A program made the translations under genes and the position numbers. The notes below the pieces were generated by a model. The model was not told the DNA's origin and did not search any database. It worked only from the letters and a program-made list of their open reading frames with translations. Shown piece by piece: positions 16,624 to 24,247 of a stretch of 64,000 bases of DNA. This DNA comes from DASSQJ01 sp963772645 (GTDB taxonomy: Bacteria > Actinomycetota > Actinomycetes > Actinomycetales > Dermatophilaceae). Each line of letters opens with the position of its first letter. The first letter of the stretch is position 1. Where the stretch lies: assembly GCA_963772645.1 (NCBI GenBank), contig CAVYYD010000002.1, forward strand, positions 151,349 to 215,348. The letters run 5' to 3'.

Positions 16624-16830
16624 GTGAAGTCTGCCGAGGAGATCATGAACATGTCGGAAGCATTCGATTTGACCGGGTCGTTGAGGGACGCGGGCGAGCT
16701 CGCCGGGGTGTCGCACCACACGGTGGGCCGGTACGTGCAGGCCCGCAAGGCCGGTGCCCTGTAGGACCGGCCGGAGCCGCGGGCGCAGTTGATCGATGAG
16801 TTCCTGCCCAAGCTCGAGGAGTAGATCGAG
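16624..16830 (+). pseudogene. IS21-family istA, N-terminal remnant with stops
   Basis: From GTG 16624 the frame gives KSAEEIMNMSEAFDLTGS and the helix-turn-helix LAGVSHHTVGRYVQ, then a TAG after ARKAGAL. It continues in the same frame with DRPEPRAQLIDEFLPKLEE to a second TAG near 16822. This is the start of an actinobacterial IstA transposase. The catalytic DDE domain and istB are absent, because the membrane protein gene begins at once. A dead fragment, distinct in sequence from the intact IS21 at 50.8-53.3 kb. Confidence 0.75.
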
Positions 16831-16859
16831 TGCGACCGCACGCTCAGTGGATCAGCCGC

Positions 16860-18062
16860 TCAATTGCTCGCCTCGTCGACGGACTCGGCCTGATCGGGTG
16901 TCGACGCCGTCGCCTGGATCTCCGGCGTGCTCTGCGGGATCACGCACGCGATGGCCAGCACCGCGAGGAGGGAGAAGAGCAGCACGGTGATCCAGGCTGC
17001 CCGCGGGCCGCCCAGCTCGCGGAGGCTGCCGTCGGCCACCGCCACCGCGGCAAAGTACGCCGGGACCGGCAGCACCGCGCCTGCGCCCAAGGTCCACCGG
17101 GCGCGCCGCGACCCCTTCCCGGCCAGCACGTACCCGCCCGCGAGCGCGGGCAGCGTGACCGCCAGCGAGGCCGGGTCGACGGTGAACAGCAGCGGGGCGA
17201 GTCGGTGGATGCGCCGCGTGCGCCCGCCCGTGCGGCGCAGGTGCTCGGCCCACCCCAGCAGAGCGCCGACCACGCCGCTGATGGGCAGGATGACCCCGAA
17301 GGTGCCGAGCCAGCTCACCACGGAGGCCGAGTCCATGCTTGCGGCGGCGGCCATGAACCCCCGCATGCCCGCGCCCCACGCCAGCCCGCAGACGACGCCC
17401 ACGACCACCAGTCGTCGCCGGGAGGTGAGCAGCTCGGCCGGAGCGCGGTGGGGCAGCGTGCAGCCCAAGGCGAGCACCGCCAGCAGGGACAGGAACAGCA
17501 CGGCGAGCCAGGCGCCCCGCGGCGTGCCGAGGGCCAGCGGACCCCCGATGATCGTCGCGGTGACCAGCCAGCCGGGGACGGCGAGCAGCGCGAACGCGCC
17601 CGCCGCCCAGCGGGTCCACCGCGGGCCCCGCCCGGCCAGCGCGTAGCCGCCCGCCATGCCGAACAGCGGCACGGCCAGTGCGCCGCCGCCCAGGCCGTGG
17701 ACGAACACCGACACGAGCACGGACGGCGTCGCAAGCGGGAGGACCAGCGGTGCCGCCACAAGCCAGCGCGGCGCTCCACCCCGCGACTGCCGGTGCGGGG
17801 CCCACCCGAGCAGGCCGCCCACAACGGCGCCGGGCAGCAGGACGCCCTCGAAGGTGCCGAACCAGGCGAACGTGGAGCCCGGTCCGGCGAACTCCGCCAT
17901 GACCGCCCGCAACGATGCCGCCCACGCCAGCCCGCACACCGTGCCGACAAGCACCTGCAGCGTCCACGGGACGGGCCCGCGGTAGTGGACGGCCGAGGCG
18001 GTCGCCTTCCCCTCCAGGCCGCCCGGCACCGTGGTCGAAACCTCAGGGAACGGCGCGGCCAT
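16860..18062 (-). CDS. Integral membrane protein with an internal duplication
   Basis: A 400-aa protein with about ten hydrophobic segments. The two halves repeat each other: VGTVCGLAWAASLRAVMAEF and FGTFEGVLLPGAVVGGLLGW (about residues 40-95) match VGVVCGLAWGAGMRGFMAAA and LGTFGVILPISGVVGALLGW (about 220-275). This points to a gene duplication of a five-helix unit, as in many transporters. The start is the ATG at 18062 with GAGGAGG; an in-frame ATG eight codons earlier lacks one. It is divergent from the TetR gene and shares the palindrome at 18241. Probably controlled by that regulator; substrate unknown. Confidence 0.75.
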   Translation of the reverse strand: MAAPFPEVSTTVPGGLEGKATASAVHYRGPVPWTLQVLVGTVCGLAWAASLRAVMAEFAGPGSTFAWFGTFEGVLLPGAVVGGLLGWAPHRQSRGGAPRWLVAAPLVLPLATPSVLVSVFVHGLGGGALAVPLFGMAGGYALAGRGPRWTRWAAGAFALLAVPGWLVTATIIGGPLALGTPRGAWLAVLFLSLLAVLALGCTLPHRAPAELLTSRRRLVVVGVVCGLAWGAGMRGFMAAAASMDSASVVSWLGTFGVILPISGVVGALLGWAEHLRRTGGRTRRIHRLAPLLFTVDPASLAVTLPALAGGYVLAGKGSRRARWTLGAGAVLPVPAYFAAVAVADGSLRELGGPRAAWITVLLFSLLAVLAIACVIPQSTPEIQATASTPDQAESVDEASN

Positions 18063-18222
18063 CACCGGCCTCCTCGGTAGCTCCACGGCTCACGCGGGAC
18101 CGCGGGGTCGATGACTGCGAGGTACGTTCCCGAGGCGGCTCCAGGCAGCAGTGCCCAGAGGCAGAGCCGGCCGGCGCGCCTCTGGGAGGGTGGTGGATCG
18201 GGCTCGTGAGGTCGATCGCCAT
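18043..18222 (-). CDS. Possible short ORF ahead of the membrane protein, perhaps frameshifted
   Basis: GGAGGA followed by ATG at 18222 gives MAIDLTSPIHHPP, then a Pro/Ser-rich frame overlapping the membrane protein start. In the neighbouring frame the same DNA reads RAGRLCLWALLPGAASGTYL and then VIDPAVPREPWSYRGGR, which looks like a membrane segment and stops exactly at the downstream start (TGATG). A short leader protein broken by one frameshift would explain both. Weakly supported. Confidence 0.25.
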   Translation of the reverse strand: MAIDLTSPIHHPPRGAPAGSASGHCCLEPPRERTSQSSTPRSRVSRGATEEAGDGRAVP

Positions 18223-18240
18223 GTCTCCTCCAAGGGCCAT

Positions 18241-18263
18241 GCACTAGAGCGACGCTCTAGTGC
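18241..18263. promoter_or_regulatory. Palindromic operator between TetR and membrane protein genes
   Basis: GCACTAGAGC and GCTCTAGTGC form a perfect 10-bp inverted repeat around GAC. It lies 15 bp before the TetR start and on the promoter side of the divergent membrane protein gene, the standard place for autoregulation by a TetR dimer. Confidence 0.75.
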
Positions 18264-18278
18264 GATGCTCCGGCTAGG

Positions 18279-18917
18279 ATGGCCCTCGTCATGCCAGAGG
18301 TCAAGGGGACCCGTCGCGACAAGGCCGCCACCACGCGACGCGCCATCATCCGGGCGGCGCACGTCGAGTTCGTGCAGAACGGCTTCCAGGGAGCCACCAT
18401 CGCGGCCATCGCCCGACGAGCCGGCGTCGCCCCGCAGACGGTGTACTTCGTGTTCCACACCAAACCGGAGCTGATCAGCGCCGTCATCGACACCGCCGTA
18501 ATGGGTGAGTCAGACCCTGCCCCGCCCCAGTCCACCGACTGGTGGGAGGCGATGGCCCGGGAGCCGGACGCGGTCGAGGCCCTGCGCAGGTTCGTACGGG
18601 GCTCGGGTCAGGTGTTCGCGCGGGCCGCGACGGTCGCCGAGGTCTTGCGTGCTGCCGCACTGACCGACCCCGAGGTGCGTCGCACCCACGAGCTCCACGA
18701 GAACATGCGCCGGATCGGGTTCAACCAGGCGCTCGACCTCCTTGAGGCCAAGGCGCCCCTTCGTTCCGACCGGACCCGCGAACAGCTGCTCGCGACCTTC
18801 CTCGTCGTGTGCGGCGACGCCGTCTACCACCTGTACACCGTCGAGCAGGGCTGGTCACACGACGACGTCGTGCAGTGGTGGTGCGCAGTCCTGCCCGGAC
18901 TGCTCCTCGACCCCTGA
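18279..18917 (+). CDS. TetR-family transcriptional regulator
   Basis: A 212-aa repressor. The N-terminal DNA-binding domain has TRRAIIRAAHVEFVQNGFQG then IAAIARRAGVAPQTVYFVF and HTKPELISAV (residues 20-70), the classic TetR helix-turn-helix. The C-terminal ligand and dimer domain is helical and carries no recognised ligand motif. The start may be 18279 or the ATG at 18291 (MPEVKGTRR), since the ribosome site is weak. Divergent from the duplicated membrane protein, with a perfect palindrome in between, so it probably represses both. Confidence 0.88.
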   Translation: MALVMPEVKGTRRDKAATTRRAIIRAAHVEFVQNGFQGATIAAIARRAGVAPQTVYFVFHTKPELISAVIDTAVMGESDPAPPQSTDWWEAMAREPDAVEALRRFVRGSGQVFARAATVAEVLRAAALTDPEVRRTHELHENMRRIGFNQALDLLEAKAPLRSDRTREQLLATFLVVCGDAVYHLYTVEQGWSHDDVVQWWCAVLPGLLLDP

Positions 18918-19162
18918 CGCCCGGCCCGCAGCGCAGGCCGACGGCGGGAAAGGCCCAGTCCTCCTCGCTGCGCTCCACGAGATCGGCAGGGGTTGTGCGC
19001 GTCAGGGCGCGGAGGTTCCACAGTCCGCCGCGAACACCCCCAACTGGGCGATAGGCGGCGGTAGCGTCGCACTCGCGGGGCAGCTGTCGGATCCGTTCTC
19101 GCGTGTGCCATCGCGCACTGGGGCGGAGGCCCGCTCGAGCCTTTCGGTGCCGTCGTCTGGCG

Positions 19163-19501
19163 TCAGAGGTCCAGCAGCAGCGCGAGCGTTTCGCGAAGCT
19201 CGCCGAGAGCGACTGGGCCGACATTGCCGGTGCGCTCACGAATGCGTGCCGTGGCCACGGAACGCACGTGCTGGCACTGCGCCGACGAACGCGCTGAAAG
19301 CCGGTTGCCCTGATCGGGATCGATGACCACCTCAGTGCTGCTCGTGCGGATCGTGCGGGTCAGGGGCACGACCTGCACGACGTTGGGTCCCCCGTGCAGC
19401 ACCCGCGCCGCGGTCACCACGATGGCGGGGCGATGCGATCCCGGCTCGCTGCCAGCCGGCACTCCGAGGTCGAGCCCGACCACGTCACCCGGCGTCAGCA
19501 T
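19163..19501 (-). CDS. mazF: MazF/PemK-family toxin
   Basis: A 112-aa endoribonuclease-type toxin. LTPGDVVGLDLGVPAGSEPG, HRPAIVVTAARV and VVQVVPLTRT are the conserved MazF strands, and STEVVIDPDQGNRLSARSSAQ carries the S1-like central segment. ATG 19501 overlaps the last 17 bases of the antitoxin gene, so the pair is co-translated. An upstream in-frame start exists at 19534. Expected to cleave mRNA when freed from its antitoxin. Confidence 0.85.
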   Translation of the reverse strand: MLTPGDVVGLDLGVPAGSEPGSHRPAIVVTAARVLHGGPNVVQVVPLTRTIRTSSTEVVIDPDQGNRLSARSSAQCQHVRSVATARIRERTGNVGPVALGELRETLALLLDL

Positions 19502-19682
19502 CGAGCCATGCCGTCTCATCTTCAGTGAGGCCATCGGCGAGGTCGCGCGCCATGGCGTCCTGGCGGAGCGCGCGGATGGCGTTGCGCACGGTCTCGTCGA
19601 TCGTTTCGTGGCGCTCGGCCGCCAAGCGTGTCACCCGCGCGTGGGTGTCCCTGCTGATGCGGATCGTCGTGGTGTCAGCCAT
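19485..19682 (-). CDS. Ribbon-helix-helix antitoxin of the MazF pair
   Basis: A 65-aa protein starting MADTTTIRISRDTHARVTRL, a ribbon-helix-helix DNA-binding fold, followed by helices and an acidic tail (LTEDETAWLDADAG) suited to binding the toxin. The start at 19682 is chosen because the upstream extension contains no family feature. Upstream, AAGTGTCTACACGACTTAC with TGTAGA elements could be the promoter. The gene precedes and overlaps the toxin. Confidence 0.8.
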   Translation of the reverse strand: MADTTTIRISRDTHARVTRLAAERHETIDETVRNAIRALRQDAMARDLADGLTEDETAWLDADAG

Positions 19683-19770
19683 GTACCAAGGGTAAGTCGT
19701 GTAGACACTTCGATCTACACAGGTTGCGTTCCGATGTGACACGAGCCGCCGTGCACGTCGATCAGCTCAG

Positions 19771-19792
19771 CCCGTCTCGCGGAATGCAGCGG
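19771..19792 (+). repeat. Cassette-junction site S1
   Basis: CCCGTCTCGCGGAATGCAGC is a diverged form of the junction motif and the leftmost copy seen. It lies between the MazF and YefM/YoeB modules. Confidence 0.45.
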
Positions 19793-19862
19793 TTCCCGGG
19801 GACGGAGACTCGACCGGCTCTGCAGAACTGAGGGCCTGGCCGGCCTCCGTCCGCCAGCTGCG

Positions 19863-19888
19863 AAGTGGTACTGTTTCTCGTACCACTT
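19863..19888. promoter_or_regulatory. Operator of yefM-yoeB
   Basis: AAGTGGTAC (19863-19871) and GTACCACTT (19880-19888) are perfect inverted 9-mers separated by 8 bp, 11 bp before the antitoxin start. YefM-type antitoxins bind palindromes of this kind to repress their own operon. Confidence 0.7.
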
Positions 19889-19899
19889 GGAGGTGTGTC

Positions 19900-20145
19900 A
19901 TGGCAGTCACGGCCAGCGAGGCTCGGAAGAACCTGTTCCCCCTGATCGAGAAGGTCAACGACGACCGCACTCCGATCGAGATCACCTCGCGGCGCGGCGA
20001 CGCCGTCCTCCTCTCGCGCGCCGACTACGACGCACTCGAGGAGACCGCGCATCTCCTGCGCGTCCCCGCCAACGCCAAGCGCCTCATCGAGAGCCTGCAG
20101 CAGGCCGCGGCCGGTGAGCGACACGAGCACGACCTGGTGCAGTGA
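19900..20145 (+). CDS. yefM: Phd/YefM-family antitoxin
   Basis: An 81-aa protein. MAVTASEARKNLFPLIEKVN is the standard Phd/YefM N-terminal fold, and ITSRRGDAVLLSRADYDALE the central strand-helix. The C-terminal part wraps the toxin. A good ribosome site, TTGGAGGTGTGTC, precedes ATG 19900. It overlaps the toxin gene by 4 bp and is preceded by the palindrome at 19863. Confidence 0.9.
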   Translation: MAVTASEARKNLFPLIEKVNDDRTPIEITSRRGDAVLLSRADYDALEETAHLLRVPANAKRLIESLQQAAAGERHEHDLVQ

Positions 20146-20399
20146 GGCTCGTGTTCACCCCCCACGGTTGGGGCGACTACACCTACTGGCTCACCGCTGA
20201 CCGCACCACCCTCAAGCGGATCAACCGCCTCATCGAGGACGCGCTGCGGGACCCCACTGGCGGCATCGGCAAACCGGAACCACTGCGCCACATGCTGGCG
20301 GGGACGTGGTCACGACGAATCACCGAGGAGCACCGGCTCGTCTACCTCGTCGACGGCGACGACCTCGTGATTCTGCAGGCCCGCTTCCACTACAAGTAA
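20142..20399 (+). CDS. yoeB: YoeB-family mRNA interferase toxin
   Basis: An 85-aa RelE-superfamily toxin. LVFTPHGWGDYTYWLTADRT, IEDALRDPTGGIGKPEPL and SRRITEEHRLVYLVDGDDL, with the final ARFHYK, match YoeB closely, including the C-terminal His-Tyr used in catalysis at the ribosomal A site. GTG start inside the antitoxin stop (GTGA). Confidence 0.92.
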   Translation: MRLVFTPHGWGDYTYWLTADRTTLKRINRLIEDALRDPTGGIGKPEPLRHMLAGTWSRRITEEHRLVYLVDGDDLVILQARFHYK

Positions 20400-20426
20400 G
20401 CGGACGAGACTGCCGCCATTGCGGTA

Positions 20427-20454
20427 GGTCGACAGGCGGCGGAGTGCAGCACAT
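20427..20454 (+). repeat. Cassette-junction site S2
   Basis: GGTCGACAGGCGGCG then GAGTGCAGCACAT, one of the best copies. ACTGCCGCC upstream (20409-20417) can pair with GGCGGCGGAGT in the site, leaving two bases unpaired. Lies 28 bp after yoeB. Confidence 0.7.
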
Positions 20455-20519
20455 CAGTGCGGGTCGTGACCGGGGCATGCAGAGTCCCCCAGTGGGCGTG
20501 GCCGGGCTAGGTTGGCGGG

Positions 20520-21048
20520 ATGTCGGTTGCTCCTGTGTTCGACTTCGCCGCGTTTGTCGCTGCGGTCGATGCCGAGCGTGACCGCCGCGGCCTGGGCTGG
20601 TACGACGTGGCCGAGGAGCTGTGGGAGCAGTCCGAGCAGCTCAACGCGGAGCGCGGTGATCATCCGCTGTGTGGCGGCGCCGTGGGACGCTTGGGCCGGG
20701 CGGGGGGCCACGTCCTGCCAGTACGCCCTGTTCATGTTGCGCTGGCTGGGCCGTCCTGCCGAGGACTTCCTGACCGGTCGGCCGCGACAGGCCGGTGACA
20801 CCGGCCTGCCCCGGGCAGGGCCGGACCGCCGGTTGCGCTGGGACCTGCCGCAGCTGCACGAAGCGCTCAACGAGGAGCGACGCGAGCGGGGGCTGACCTG
20901 GGCCCGGCTCGGGCGGGAACTGGGCTGCACCCCCAGCAGGCTCACCAACCTGCGAGCGGCGCGGATGGCTGACCTGGAACTCACCATGCGGATCACCCAG
21001 TGGCTGCGGCGCCCCGCGGCGGACTTCATCCACCCCGCGACGTGGTGA
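20520..21048 (+). pseudogene. Helix-turn-helix regulator split by one frameshift
   Basis: ATG 20520 opens a frame (FDFAAFVAAVDAERDRRGLG, then AEELWEQSEQLNAERGDHPL) that runs out of register near 20698-20707. Family-like sequence then continues in another frame (GATSCQYALFMLRWLGRPAE, then ALNEERRERGLTWARLGREL and LGCTPSRLTNLR) to a stop at 21046. The two halves are the expected parts of one protein of about 175 aa with two helix-turn-helix units. The switch falls in a run of six G at 20702-20707, so a sequencing or assembly error is as likely as a true mutation. Confidence 0.65.
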
Positions 21049-21167
21049 ACGGACAGCTCACCACCCGGCGAACCTTGCTGTCGCGGCGGTCAGGCCGTCT
21101 TCCGAACCTGAACACCGGTGAGCCGGCGCTACCGTCCTCCGTGAGAGCCTGAACGGAGGCGCTGCAC

Positions 21168-21470
21168 GTGGAGATCTCGGAGCTGGCCGAGTCGGCGAAA
21201 GGCCTCACCGGGGTGCGGGCCACACGGTCGGGCGGGCTCGCCCACTGGCGATATGACGGCAGGCTGGTCGCCCGCCAGCTCGACGACTCCCACGTCGTGA
21301 TCCGGGCGGACTTCGACTACCGGGACCAGATCGTCAAGCAGTTCCCCGGGACCTTCAGCGTCCCGGCTCGCTACGGCAAGCACATGATGGTCGTCGCGGA
21401 CCTCGCCCAGGGCGATGCGGGAGCCATCGAGGACGCGATCGAAGCCGCTTGGCGCCTTCAGCAACGTTGA
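21168..21470 (+). CDS. MmcQ/YjbR-family protein
   Basis: A 100-aa protein. HWRYDGRLVARQLDDSHVVI, then RADFDYRDQIVKQFPGTFSV and ARYGKHMMVVADLA are the strands and His-containing loop of the YjbR (CyaY-like) fold, and AIEDAIEAAWRL the last helix. Members are suggested to bind DNA, but the function is not settled. Starts with GTG at 21168. It shares a unit with the frameshifted regulator, between sites S2 and S3. Confidence 0.75.
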   Translation: MEISELAESAKGLTGVRATRSGGLAHWRYDGRLVARQLDDSHVVIRADFDYRDQIVKQFPGTFSVPARYGKHMMVVADLAQGDAGAIEDAIEAAWRLQQR

Positions 21471-21486
21471 GACCGAGACTCGCTCA

Positions 21487-21516
21487 CGCCCGGCACGCCG
21501 CGGTGTGACGCAGCAC
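21487..21516 (+). repeat. Cassette-junction site S3
   Basis: CGCCCGGCACGCCGCGGTGT then GACGCAGCAC. TCAC at 21484-21487 pairs with GTGA at 21504-21507. Separates YjbR (+) from YdeI (-). Confidence 0.5.
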
Positions 21517-21545
21517 GAGTTTGCATCAGCTGCGCTGGACGCCCA

Positions 21546-22148
21546 CTAGGGACCGGACTTCTTCGTCGTCGGCGCCGGGTAGGGGGTCTTGCCCTGAGCG
21601 AGGGCGTCGGTGAGCTGTTCGATGCGGCGGGTGCGGGTCTCCGGTCGCACTGCGGTTTGGATGCGATTGAGAAAGGCGAAGCGGTTTCGGCTGTCCAGCG
21701 CGGCGTAGACCTCGGTGAGCTCGCGCGCTGCCAGGGCGGCGGCGAGGTCGTCGGGCACGACTGCGGTGGCCGGGCTGTCGTAGGCGGCGGCCCATCGGCC
21801 GTCCGCCTTCGCCCTTTCCACCTCAGCCAGACCGGCGGGCCGCATCCGCCCTTCGGCGGTGAGTCGCTCGATGCGCTCGCGGTTCATCTTCGACCAGACG
21901 CTCTTCGCGCGCCGGGGGGTGAACCGCTGCACGTACCAATCGTTGTCGAGCCGCCGCGCGATGCCGTCGATCCAGCCGAAGCAGAGCGCCACGTCCACGG
22001 CCCTCGTCCAGTCGATCGAGGTGACGCCGGCACCCTTCTTGGCCATCCGAACCCAGACGTGCGTGGCGGTCGACGCGTTATCGACAAGCCACGTCTCGAA
22101 CGCCTTGTCGTCCTCAAAGAACACCGCGTCGGTGTGGACCATCGACAT
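21546..22148 (-). CDS. YdeI/OmpD-associated family protein (second copy)
   Basis: A 200-aa protein. FFEDDKAFETWLVDNASTAT, HVWVRMAKKGAGV, then ALCFGWIDGIARRLD and RRAKSVWSKMNRERIERLTA, with GRMRPAGLAEVERAKADGRW, are the family blocks. Similar in plan to the protein at 7323-8033 but shorter and more diverged, and with a Lys-rich C-terminus (APTTKKSGP). Function of the family unclear. Runs opposite to its neighbours and to the junction motif. Confidence 0.8.
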   Translation of the reverse strand: MSMVHTDAVFFEDDKAFETWLVDNASTATHVWVRMAKKGAGVTSIDWTRAVDVALCFGWIDGIARRLDNDWYVQRFTPRRAKSVWSKMNRERIERLTAEGRMRPAGLAEVERAKADGRWAAAYDSPATAVVPDDLAAALAARELTEVYAALDSRNRFAFLNRIQTAVRPETRTRRIEQLTDALAQGKTPYPAPTTKKSGP

Positions 22149-22254
22149 GTCGGCAGCCTACGGCCATGTGTTTGAGCATCTGGAGACCAGACGATTCGCC
22201 GCGCCTCGCGCACAACAGACCCCTATCGGGCCGCGGTGGCGCCACGCCCCGTGA

Positions 22255-22286
22255 TCGGTCCGAGCGACTCGCCGAATGCCCTACTT
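22255..22286 (+). repeat. Cassette-junction site S4 (left edge of duplicated unit)
   Basis: GGTCCGAGCGACTCGCC then GAATGCCCTAC. The left half is diverged from the consensus. The right half, from 22274, is identical to the sequence after site S21. Confidence 0.5.
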
Positions 22287-22925
22287 GATGGGAGGCCATC
22301 CGTTGGGACGATCGAGGCGTGGCATCACTCGACTGAGTCCGGAGATGGTGGAAGTCGCGCTCGGACGGCTGGCCGACCGCAAGCCCCATCAACCCTCGGG
22401 ACGGCTACGCCCGCGCGATGCCCGTACGGCGCGTGCGTCATGTGATCCACGCCGCTGACCGCTCGTCCGCCCCGACGCACACTGGAAGCGTCACAGCCGA
22501 GCAGGGGCCACATAGGAGGGGCAGGGATGACACCACAGACCACCACCGATCAGTGGGCCTCAGCCGTCGGTCTAGGGCTCGTCCTCGGAGCCGGGCTGGG
22601 ACTGATCGTGGGACTACTGGCGGGGGACGGGTCCGGCATCGCGATCGGCATCAGCATGGGCGCGGCACTAGGACTAGTGGTGGGCTCAGCCTGGTACGTG
22701 TTGCGCAGGCGGAGCTGAAACCTCACGACGGCGGCGGCACCAGCACCGGCGGCAACGCGCCGATGTCGCCGACCCCGAGCCGGACCGATCGACCGAGCGC
22801 GACCGGGACGGGAGGTGTTGATCCACATCGGTCACGGCCTGGCCAATCGCGAGATCGTCCGCAAGGACATCAGACGGAGCGGGCAGGTTCTGTCACAACG
22901 CAATGAGGGCGCTCGACTGGCGGCG
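22274..22925 (+). repeat. 652-bp duplicated unit, copy 1
   Basis: The sequence 22274-22925 recurs at 42013-42664 (constant offset 19739) with no difference found; all open frames inside are the same. The shared block begins right after the core of S4 and ends with CTCGACTGGCGGCG in S5. It contains the 63-aa membrane protein gene and about 250 bp upstream without a convincing gene. Confidence 0.9.
22527..22718 (+). CDS. 63-aa glycine-zipper membrane protein (copy 1)
   Basis: MTPQTTTDQWASAVGLGLVL starts the protein. Two hydrophobic helices with regular Gly/Ala spacing (GLGLIVGLLAGDGSGIAIGI, then MGAALGLVVGSAWYVL) end in RRRS, so the C-terminus is probably cytoplasmic. GGAGGGGCAGGG precedes the ATG. 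Glycine zippers pack helices into oligomers or pores; a small-toxin or membrane-stress role is possible, but nothing shows it. An identical copy is at 42266. Confidence 0.7.
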   Translation: MTPQTTTDQWASAVGLGLVLGAGLGLIVGLLAGDGSGIAIGISMGAALGLVVGSAWYVLRRRS

Positions 22926-22935
22926 GTTGGACGCA
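22911..22935 (+). repeat. Cassette-junction site S5
   Basis: GCTCGACTGGCGGCG then GTTGGACGCAG. Right edge of the duplicated unit. The cold-shock unit follows. Confidence 0.6.
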
Positions 22936-23105
22936 GGTACGGACCCGTCCGGTCATGCCGCTGTCGGCGCGGCGCCGGGTGACGGGGATGTCGCCGTCGG
23001 GCACGTGCCACGACGGTGCAAGCACCGTCTGGCGCCGGGCGCTTGTCGCAGTCCCGTCGGGGACACTGGGGGGACACCGACCGTCGCTTCGAGAAGGAGT
23101 CAGCC

Positions 23106-24050
23106 GTGACCGAGGGAACCGTCCGCTGGTTCGATGCCGACCGGGGGTTCGGCTTCATCGCCCTCGGGCAGGAGGCAGAGGACCTGTACGTGCATGCGTC
23201 CGAGATCGTCAGCGACGACTCGATGAAGCTGCTTCGGGAGGGGCAGGTGGTCGAGTTCGAGATCGGCGAGGGGGACCGCGGCCCGCTGGCACGCCACGTC
23301 CGGGTCACGGCCGCCCAGGCCGCCGGTACACCGCTGGGCGTGCTCGGCACCGTCGCCTGGTACGAGCCTGCCAAGGGGTACGGCTTCATCACGCCCGACG
23401 GCGGTGGTACCGAGATCTTCGTGCACGGCTCGGCCGTCGTGGGGGGCGGCGTGGTCTCGGAGGGGCAGCGGGTGGCGTTCCTCGTCGTCAACGGGGAGAG
23501 GGGACCGCAGGCTGACCATCTGCTCCCCTTGGGAGCCCAGGCCGCCCAGCAGGTCGTGGCGTCCGACGGGGCGGACGGCACCGTGTCCTGGTACGACGGG
23601 GACAAGGGCTTCGGGTTCATCACCCCCGAGTCGGGCGGCCCCGATGTCTTCGTCCACGTCCGGGAGCTGGCCGACGGGCTCCCCGAGCTGGGCGAGGGGG
23701 ACCGGGTGACGTACGACATCGTCGTGAGCGAGAAGGGCCCGCAGGCTCGCGACGTGCGCCTCGCACGCAGCTCGGCACCGCGGGGCGCGCCCGCGACGTC
23801 GACGACCCGCGCTCGGTCGGGACACCGGCAGGCATCCGACGTCCCGGCGCGCGGCGGCGAGGGAGTGGTCGCGCGCTACGACGCGGAGCGGGGGTTCGGC
23901 TTCATCGCCCCGGACGCGGGAGGCGCGGACCTGTTCGTGCACGTGTCGGTCCTCAGAGGCGCCGAGGCGCTGCACCCAGGCGATCGGGTCCGGTACCAGG
24001 TGCGACAGAGCGATCGAGGACCACAGGCCGACCGCGTCGAACGGGTGTGA
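23106..24050 (+). CDS. Protein with four tandem cold-shock domains
   Basis: A 314-aa protein made almost only of cold-shock (CSD) domains. Each has the RNP1-type motif: DADRGFGFIALG (about residue 9), EPAKGYGFITPDG (about 86), DGDKGFGFITPES (about 166) and DAERGFGFIAPDA (about 262). The RNP2-like partners are LYVHASEI, IFVHGSAV, VFVHVREL and LFVHVSVL. Units 1-3 are separated by short linkers; a Ser/Thr/Arg-rich linker (about 220-250) precedes unit 4. Bacterial Csp proteins normally have one domain, so this multivalent RNA or single-stranded DNA binder is unusual. Start GTG 23106 after GAGAAGGAG. It is alone in its unit, between S5 and S6. Confidence 0.88.
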   Translation: MTEGTVRWFDADRGFGFIALGQEAEDLYVHASEIVSDDSMKLLREGQVVEFEIGEGDRGPLARHVRVTAAQAAGTPLGVLGTVAWYEPAKGYGFITPDGGGTEIFVHGSAVVGGGVVSEGQRVAFLVVNGERGPQADHLLPLGAQAAQQVVASDGADGTVSWYDGDKGFGFITPESGGPDVFVHVRELADGLPELGEGDRVTYDIVVSEKGPQARDVRLARSSAPRGAPATSTTRARSGHRQASDVPARGGEGVVARYDAERGFGFIAPDAGGADLFVHVSVLRGAEALHPGDRVRYQVRQSDRGPQADRVERV

Positions 24051-24124
24051 GCGGGACGGCGGTCCGGGCGGAGCTGGTGCTCAGGCGTGCCCCGATCCCG
24101 CCGCACGCTCATGCCGGGGGAGCG

Positions 24125-24153
24125 GGCGGTCGCTTCGCGGCGGTATTGGGCAT
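24125..24153 (+). repeat. Cassette-junction site S6
   Basis: GGCGGTCGCTTCGCGGCGGT then ATTGGGCAT. An outer inverted repeat flanks it: CATGCC at 24110-24115 and GGCATG at 24149-24154. Confidence 0.6.
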
Positions 24154-24247
24154 GTCCATTCCGGGAGCGCGCGGCTGAGTCGCGGTCACGACAGCACCCG
24201 GATGCGCGGAGATGTACAATTAAGCGGTTAGCGCGTATCGTGGGGGC

